From Telmatactis stephensoni (lineage: Eukaryota; Cnidaria; Anthozoa; Actiniaria; Isophelliidae), in NCBI GenBank assembly GCA_029948255.1, contig JALIZF010001756.1, positions 25,001 through 89,000 on the forward strand: a DNA stretch of 64,000 nt, in the 5' to 3' direction. The notes beneath the pieces were generated by a model. It was not told the DNA's origin, did not search any database, and worked only from the letters and a program-made list of their open reading frames with translations. The position numbers and the translations under genes are program-made. Shown here piece by piece: positions 27,301-36,300 of this stretch; the stretch's first letter is position 1; each line of letters starts with the position of its first letter.

Positions 27301-30300
27301 CTAGGTAACACAATAGGTTGCCTTGGTAATACCATATGGTTGCTTAGGTAAAAGGTACAATGATAAGGTTGCTTATAAGTAACAGCCATACTGTGGTTGC
27401 CTAGGCAACAGCACATTGTTATACCTTTGTGAGATGGCTGCACTAGTTGCCTGGACAACAGTCACATTGTTACCTTAGTAACAGCCATACTGTGGTTACC
27501 TAGGCAACAGCACACTGTTATACCTTTGTGATGGCCACACTAGTTGCCTGGACAACATTAACATTGTTGCCTTAGTAACAGCCATGCTGTGGTTGTCTAG
27601 GCAAAGGCTATACTGTGATACTTTTTTATGGCTACACAGCTGGTTGCCTAGACAACAGCACACTGTAGTGGTCATTTTAAACAAAATTTGTCAGCATGCA
27701 TGGCTTCCTCTTTCACGTCATGTTGTGTCAAGTCAGACGGAAACAAGACACCAATGGAGACAATTGCAGCTTTTCTGTTTTAGAGATGCAAAGATATACT
27801 GTAAAATAATGTATAAAACACTTACCAAACAACCCAACACTTGCCCTGAATGTGAGATGCACATTGATGAGACTCTAGCACGGCTTTGGCGAATAACAGA
27901 GCCAAGCAAAGTACAACAAAGTTGTTGGCTCTCCTGAATTGGGACATACAAATAGTTTTGATTTTTATTATTAAAACCCCTGCAAATGGATTACAATTCA
28001 CTTGAAAATTTGAGTCGAAATTCAAACCTACATTGATTTCTCCTTGTGCTATGTTCCCCTCATCACCTATATCAGCTTCAAGCACTTTTCTTTTTTGGCC
28101 AAGAGTTGCTGTTTTATCAGATGTTTTATCGTTGTTATCATTGTAGTTGATTTGCCAGACTCTTAGCTCGCTGTCACCACATCCAGTAATGAGCCTTGTT
28201 TCTTCTTTAGCAACTACAAATCCCCAAACCTAAAATAAAAAATCACTTAGCTATAATGTCATTTTATCAGTTAATGTACAGATAATCTTCTCAAAGTAGG
28301 TAAAAGATTGTAAATATACAACATTATACAAGATAACAATATCTTGTGTTTCATATACCATATAATTGCATGCCTTATAATACAGACTAAGGAAGGGTAC
28401 TACTGTATTTAATGGAATAATTTTAAGCATTATTAAGTTAACCATTTAGCCTCACTTTTGGGTAAATTGGTAGAAACTAATATGTGTAGCTTTATCCCCT
28501 CCTAGGGGTATAGAATGGTAAAATCCGAGCCTCCCGAGCCTGCGAGCCCCTTGTTTTAAAATCCGAGCCCGCTTTCAACATGCAAAATCCGAAATCCGAG
28601 CTTCCGACCCCAGCATTTGAAAATTCCGAGATTCCGAGCCTAATATCTTGAAACTCCAAGCCTCCGAGCCTCTACAAAAATCAAATCTGAGCTTTGCAAG
28701 CCTCTTTATTTTTTAGACACCATTCTATACCCCTCCTCCTAGCTTCCATTAGTTCTGTGTTCCATCCATGAGTATTTAAAGTTATTTAATCAACTGAGGC
28801 ACAGATTAGTGGAAAGTCAAAGCAAAGGATGTGAGATAGCAGTGACAAACAATGAATCTTCGTCTAAACAGAGGTGTTGAATATATAGTCCCTCAAAAAG
28901 TCAATCTTGCAAAATAATTTCAAATTTGGCATCTCAAAGTCTCAGGATTTTTGTTGTTGTTGTTGTCGTTGTCATTTTTGTTGTTTTTTGTTTGTTTGTT
29001 GTTGATGTTGTTTTGTTTTTTCACACAAAACCAGCACAGTATCAAATTTTAAAATCAAAGGAAAGCAGTGAAAAAGCATCAAGGGCTCATAAAAAATATG
29101 CCTTTTCTCAGGTCTCACAAAGCCTTGCCTTGCCTATTTGACATCCCTCTAAATGCCCATGGTGAACCACCCTTGCTATAGAACATAGACTGTAACTTGT
29201 AAATGTACACCTTGAATGGTGAAATGTAAACAATTTCTGTAACTTATGTATAACTGCATGTGTATTGTCATTACCTCACTTCTATGTCCCACAAGAGTGA
29301 GAAAACAGTGTTGGGTATCCAGGTCCCACATTTTTACCAGCATATCTTTAGAACTGAAAAACATACAATAATTATTTTACTCTACACTATTTTTATAACA
29401 GTACAATATTAATGCTCTATTTACAGACCAACTTATGATATCAGTCTATAAAAGGAAACTATAGTGAGTGAACTAGGGTACTTTCCATTTGTCCAAAAAC
29501 AAAACGGTTTGTAAAACCGAAACAATGATGGTACAAATGGAACAGTTCAAACTGTTTTTCTTGGTTCGGACTGGAAAAGAGACCGTTCCATTTTGAATCC
29601 AATCAAAATGACCATTGTTTTAATGGTCTTTGCTAAATGGATCAGACATTTCCAGCTGGTTTTTCCAACTGGAACAGCTGGACTTAACCTCCAAAGGTTG
29701 TCCTCTTTTTTCGGTTGGAAATTACTTTTTTTTTTGACAAAATTATGGAAAGCTCCCCTAGTTACTGAGCTTTGGGTTGGGTCGGTGTATAAAAATACAA
29801 CAAGAGATGAATGGAAATCTGTAACACCATGTAGAGAAATAACTTACTGACATTTTAAGCTTTGGCCCTTTGTCAGAGTAAAAGAGAGTAATGAATTCAT
29901 GGGTGGGTTAGCCTGCGTTGCTGGCGGTCTGTGGTTTTTGGGTGGAGGAAGAAATGAAAGACCACCTGCCTGAATACGTTGGGTTTCAAGGAGCCGCCTA
30001 CTGACCTTTTGACACTAGAGCATAATTTGACACCTGTAGTCATTACATGGCATTACTCGAGCGTAGCATTCAAAACAAACATTTTCTTGAAAACATAGTA
30101 AGTCCAAAATGTGTTAATAAAACCTCAAAAGAAACGAAATCTATAGGTTGCAAATGAATTCTGTAGATTACTGTTGTAAAAAACATTTGAACTGAAATGG
30201 AAACTTTGAGGAGAGGACCTTGGAACAATTTATTATTGACATATTGTAAAACGCATAACAGGCAAGAGCTATAGTCAGATTTAAGACTTAATGATCAATA

Positions 30301-33300
30301 TATACCAATGCTGACTTTCAAAATAGGCCAGAGTACATATTTGTGACCCTCAAAAGAGGGAATAAATATTCCAGTAAATTATTTATGTTTTGACTGTGAT
30401 TATCAGTTATAGATTTTGATAAGCTGATGACAGATTTGATGGCATTTCATCAATAATGATTATGATTGATGGCGATTTAGCCAATCAGTAATTCCCATTC
30501 ACCAGTGGATGGACAACTTGAAAACCCAAATATGCATTCGGGTAGGCGGTCTTTCATTTCTTCCTCCGCCCAAAAACCACAGACCGCCAGCAACGCAGGC
30601 TAGGGTGGGTTGATGTAGGAGTTGGAAAGTGAGAGATAGGAGGAGTATAGGACAGTAAGCTAATTGAATGAAAACCACTCATTCATCACATGCCATTTGG
30701 CTGTCTAAAGTCTACAGTCTAAAGTGAAGTATGAAATTATGTACTGAATATATCATTCATTTAAAGAGCATTATTTTGGTAAAAGTAGAATAGTGTACCA
30801 AATTTTTTTCTGCCAGTAACTGTTGGTTGTTTGTTTAGTCATTTGTTGGCCATTTTGTTGGTAATCTGTTGGTAGTTTGCAAGGGCAGATCCAGGATTTT
30901 ATAAAGGGGTTGTCCCAAATAGGCCTCTTGAGAATTGACGTCACATCCAAGATGGTGGCCTCCTAAAAATGGAATCTGATGACGTCATCTCGTACGGCGC
31001 TAGGGGTACACCTATGGACACCCCCCTGGATCCACCCCTGGTTTGATACCTTGCAGAAAATCTGTTGGTATACTTTTGGCCAACTGTCATTGAAACTGTT
31101 GGTCAACTGTCTGTGAAGTGTTGCCTGACTGTTGCCCAACAATTGGCCAACTGTTGGTTGGCTGATAGCAGATTTATTGGTACAAATTATTCTGTACTTT
31201 TATCCAAACATTATTACAAACCTTGTCAGAAGAATATTTTTTGTCTTTAAGAAATAGCATTGGGTTACCATGCCTTTATGTCCATTTAATCTGCCAAAAA
31301 ATTCAAGCCATTAATTCATAACACTTGACAACGATGTCAACAACATCGAAACGTTGACTAATGCTCCTATTATTGTTTATAGAAAAAATTCAAATTAAGA
31401 AAAAAGGGTTGTTTGAATCACAATTCAAGATTACACTTAGTGCAGAACAAATTAAGATATTCATTATTGCAAGCCTGCTATCACTAGGATCTCTGAAATG
31501 GGAGGGGGGAGGGGGGAGGGTTCATTTTCTCTACTTCCCAAGCATTTTTATTATAAATGGTCATTTTTCTCACGATTGTACACACATCTTGAAATTGCAT
31601 CAAAAGTACCTTGGAATACCTCGAATGGGCTTCAAGTCCAGAATCAAGCACAGTTTTTCATAGCAAATAACAAGAATCTGTTTAAATCATTTTAGTTATA
31701 TAAGAACTTTCAAAATTTAAACTTAAAGCTGAAAATAATTTTTCTTGGCCCATCAAAAGCCCATCAATTATTGATATTTATTGAGATTATTATACAAATT
31801 GCATCCTAGAGAAAATGGTCTATTTCACAACAAATGAATCTTCAGTTGATATAGATTGAAAATGAGAAGGAAGAAGGGGGTTGACTCTTGAACCACCCCT
31901 ACATAAACAAAAACTGCCCTAATGGTAATTAATATTACATAATTATGTTACCTGTACAATCCCGACTCATTGATGACATCCCAAACAATGACATCTGTGT
32001 CCTACAATATATTACAATGTAAAAGTTTGCACACTTGCAGTGATGACAACAGGGGGTTCAACACACCCCTTGCTAATGACATCACAACCTAAAGAATCTC
32101 ATTAAGCTACCATTTTGAAGAACAACTAAATGGTGGATTCACATGCCGATACACAAAAGACATTAACATAGGATATTGTTCAAATCTTTGTAATAGCCCA
32201 AGTCTTTCAAAGAAGAAAAATATCAAAACACTCATAGAACTCCTAAAGTTGTCTCCCAAAATGGCTTCAAAGTCTGTTGCTATAGGATACGCGATGTCAG
32301 TGCAAGGGGTTTATAAACTTGAAGTGGTAACATTTTAAGGAGATATCTACTTCGGATTATAGTCCTTTAAAAATTGCAGAAACGTAAAAAAATACTCAGT
32401 GGTTTTCATGTTATATACTTATCAACTGGGTGGGAGGGCCGGATGGCAAAATATTGGGTCAGCACAAAGCCCTCTTGAAGAAGAGCAGTGATTTGTTTAA
32501 AAAACATAGTCTTTTTAGAATAATGAATGAAAACATTGGATCCTATTATACTCCAGTGGTCAATCAGAAAATGCACTCAAATGCACTTCATGCTCTCCAA
32601 AAATATTTGGCTTGAGGTCATGGCCATACAGACTGAGCACAGCTAGCCAGGTCCATACAGAATGAATGAGAGCCAAATATTTCTCATCCAGCCCAACCTA
32701 ATTCAGTGAATAAGCATTTTACCATATGACTCTTTTTGATCATTTTATTTATCATTTTGGATGTGTGTGTGTAGGTCAGGGTCCAGTTACAGGTTATTCC
32801 AGAACACCTTTGAAAATCTGTATGTGCCCTGTCATGTGACTATTTCCAAAGGTTTTCTTGAGAGCATGCACAGGTCCAAATATAGGTCATATGATAAAGA
32901 GTATTATTTGTTAAAGAGAAAAAATGAATATAACACATGGCTTACTCTGCCTCCTGATGCTAAAAGACATCCAGAATGATCAAACTTGAGAACAGATACT
33001 GCTGACCTATGTCCACTGAAATAATCAAAGTGAAGAAGTGCTTATAGAAATGGCCTAAATGATTTTTTTGATGATTTTTATTCAACAGTTTGAAATGATA
33101 TCAATTAACTTTCCTATGCCCAAATATCAATTTCTGTACATCCATCAAAAAGTTAATTAGGCCATTTTTGTGGGCAACCTTCAATAATGTCAAATTAAAT
33201 TCATGAGATAGACGTCTTATCTATGCTGTTTTTTCAGATATTTAATCCAAGCTTTTGGGTTCCAGACCCATCATCAGATGATCCCTACCCACAAACATAT

Positions 33301-36300
33301 ACTTAAAAGTGTCAAATTGTTAATTGACCTTCTAAGAATAGGAATCAATAGTATTTCCCATTCAATAGCATAATCAGTACACTTGAAGACAATCATTTTA
33401 TCATCAGTTTCACTCCTATTATCACTGTCACATTCACAACCAAAATCATCATTATCATCATCATCAATTAAAATAAAATGTTTTTAATCTCCATGCCCCA
33501 TCTGTATGAAGGATAGATTGTGTTATCCATTGGAGAAATTCCTATTTATTGTCCAGCTAAACTAATTTGAAAATGCCATCATTTTATCAACTGTTTAAAG
33601 AATATTATCCAACAGATAATTAACCCTTTTTAACCTATAATTGTAACTGAAGCAATATTGTTATCATCATCACCATCTTCATCATCATCATAAAAGAATC
33701 ATTATCATAAACCACTGCCACCACTATTAGTAACTTGTCGAGCAGTTTTCACATGACTGTGAAAAAGGCATGTTTCAGTTTAATTCATGCTTATATATAG
33801 CATAGCTATAATAACATGTTCTCGGCACAGGACAATTACAGCAGGAATTTCAAATGTTTTTATGGACATCATGGTGACAAAACCATAACTGCATGGCATG
33901 GTTCATTTCACACTCATATGAAATTTACTCTACTATCATATTACTTAATCACCACACCACCACCATCACCATCATTATCAACCCTTCATCCTTCAACTCA
34001 TCATCATCATATTAGGAAGATTAAGCAGGAGACGTTTTTGTCAACGTGGACGCCACCGCAGTATGTTCTTCTTCATCCGTTCGCCATCATAGATGATGTG
34101 TCCGTTTTCGTTAAGCAGAAGGTCAGTTAAGGCTTTTTCATCTTCTACCAAGAACAGCAACCTCATCTATGACGGCGAACGGATGAACGGAAAAGCACGT
34201 GTGACATCCGTGTTGACAAAAACGTCTCCTGCTTAAGCTCCCTATTGGCACAACAGATACTGTCATGACCATTGCCACTGATAATTAATGTTAAAAATTT
34301 ATGTACCTAAATGTAACCTGAGAAGTTCCATCCACAAGTTTCCAAATCTTAATACTTCCATCTTCATAACCAACTGCAAGAACTTGTTGATTGGTACTTA
34401 TTGCCATAGCAGTGACCTCATGTTTGTTTCCCTTTAATACCAAGACCTGAGAAATTTGAAAATTTAATGATTGTCATACTCATAGCCAGCTTACAGGGGC
34501 AGCTGAGGCAGACTTAACTGACACACTTAAAATTTCCATCCTTTCCAGATGATTCACTTGCCAGCTTCCCTTCTATACCAATTTTGCTCTGCCAAACCAT
34601 TAGCCTTGTGGAGTATCATTTTCTAACTATTACCTTAAGTTCTGCCTTGATAAAAATTTTGCTCTGGCTACAGATCTGGGCACAGTTACACAAAGGCTGG
34701 ATATAATACTATCCTCTAAATAAATCCTTATCCAGCTGATAAAAATAATTGGAAAATGCTATCATTTTATCCATTGGATAAGGATTAGATCCAACAGATA
34801 GCACTATCCAGCTTTCGTGTAACTGGGACCTGTAACTTAATTCATCCAGTTTCCTGGTTTTAATAATGGCATATGATATCATTATTCATGTTATGGTCAC
34901 ACCACATGGATCACATACATTATTTTGTTATGCTAGCTGTTCTTAGCTTTCATAGTTTTCATGATTATAATAATGAGATATCAATTCATGTTATGGTCAT
35001 GGCAAATGAATTGTATGCATTAGTTATACTACTCTACAGGGTCACATATATAAAATGTATGCAATTTATTTGGCATGATCACTAGATTCAGGATTATCCT
35101 TCAAGAGGGGTACGTGCAGCATGATAAAAATCAAAAACCACCCAGAAGATCCCAAGGAATTTTGGAAAATTACCAAGAAGAATAAGGCCAAAGTTGTTAC
35201 ATGAGTGGAGTATGTATATAGCCCTGTACCCTTCCCCTATGCTTAACATGAGTTTATAAATCTAATAATTAGTCTTGACTAAGCCAGTCATAGCCCTTGC
35301 TGGCTGGAAGGGCCAATACTCAGTCAAGTCGTTGAGATTTGTTTGCCTGTAGCTTGTATTGTTTTTACATCTGTAACTTATACTCACAGAAAGTCTCTGG
35401 ATTTACATTTATTATATACCCTTGTCAATAGGTGTGCTCTGATTGGCTGAAAGCTGTGCTTTATCAGAGAACGGAGCACAGCTCTGATGTCAGCAGCGCG
35501 AGCTCGACCTCGCGTGCACCTTTTGAGTTTTTTAGGAAAGAATCGAACTTTTTTCCTCGAATATTTACTTAAAAATATATAATAAAACAAATAGAACAGC
35601 TTTTTCCGTGCTCCATTCAGTAATACAGCACTTAGGAAGTGACGAAAGCACTCAAGAAGTGTGGAGAGCACTCCCTACACTTCTTTCGTGCTTTCGTCAC
35701 TTCCTAAGTGCTGTATTACTGAATGGAGCACGGCAAAAGCTGTTCTATTTGTTAAATAAAGCATAACAACAAGCCTTTAAGGGCATGATCTCTAGAAAAT
35801 GGGAGGGGGGCGTAAGGGGACTGCGAATACCGCAATACCGCACAGAAAAAAGTCAAATACCGCAATACCGCAGTAAACTTCACCAAATACCGTCACCGCA
35901 TTTGCGTATTTGAAAGTAGGCGCTTTAAGGAATATTTCACTAGAAATTAACAACAACACTAAATAAATACACTAACAATTATAAATTTCATTATAAATGA
36001 CCTTAAGAGTAAATGGTTGTTAAATCTTACTACCCTCCCAAATCGAGTTCTCGTTCCAAGCAGAAGCGTAGCCGCATTTCCAAGTTCTCCTTGAACTACT
36101 GTACTATCTTCAATTTCTTCATCACTCTCTTCATCAAATTCTCCCGCCTCATCTTCCACATCCTCTACTGCTCCCTCTACCATGCATGGTTTTTAAAACA
36201 CAAACAACCGAAAGCTTGAGATCATGAATGAAAACTTTCACTGCAACTATTTTTTAACCGATTACCGATGCCTCATATTCAAACTTACCGCAAACCGCGT

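Noticed and set aside
27276..27937. Trp/Leu/Arg-rich frames on both strands
   Set aside because: Shadow translations of the GTTGCCTAGGCAAC array and of the complement of WDR3 exon 8.
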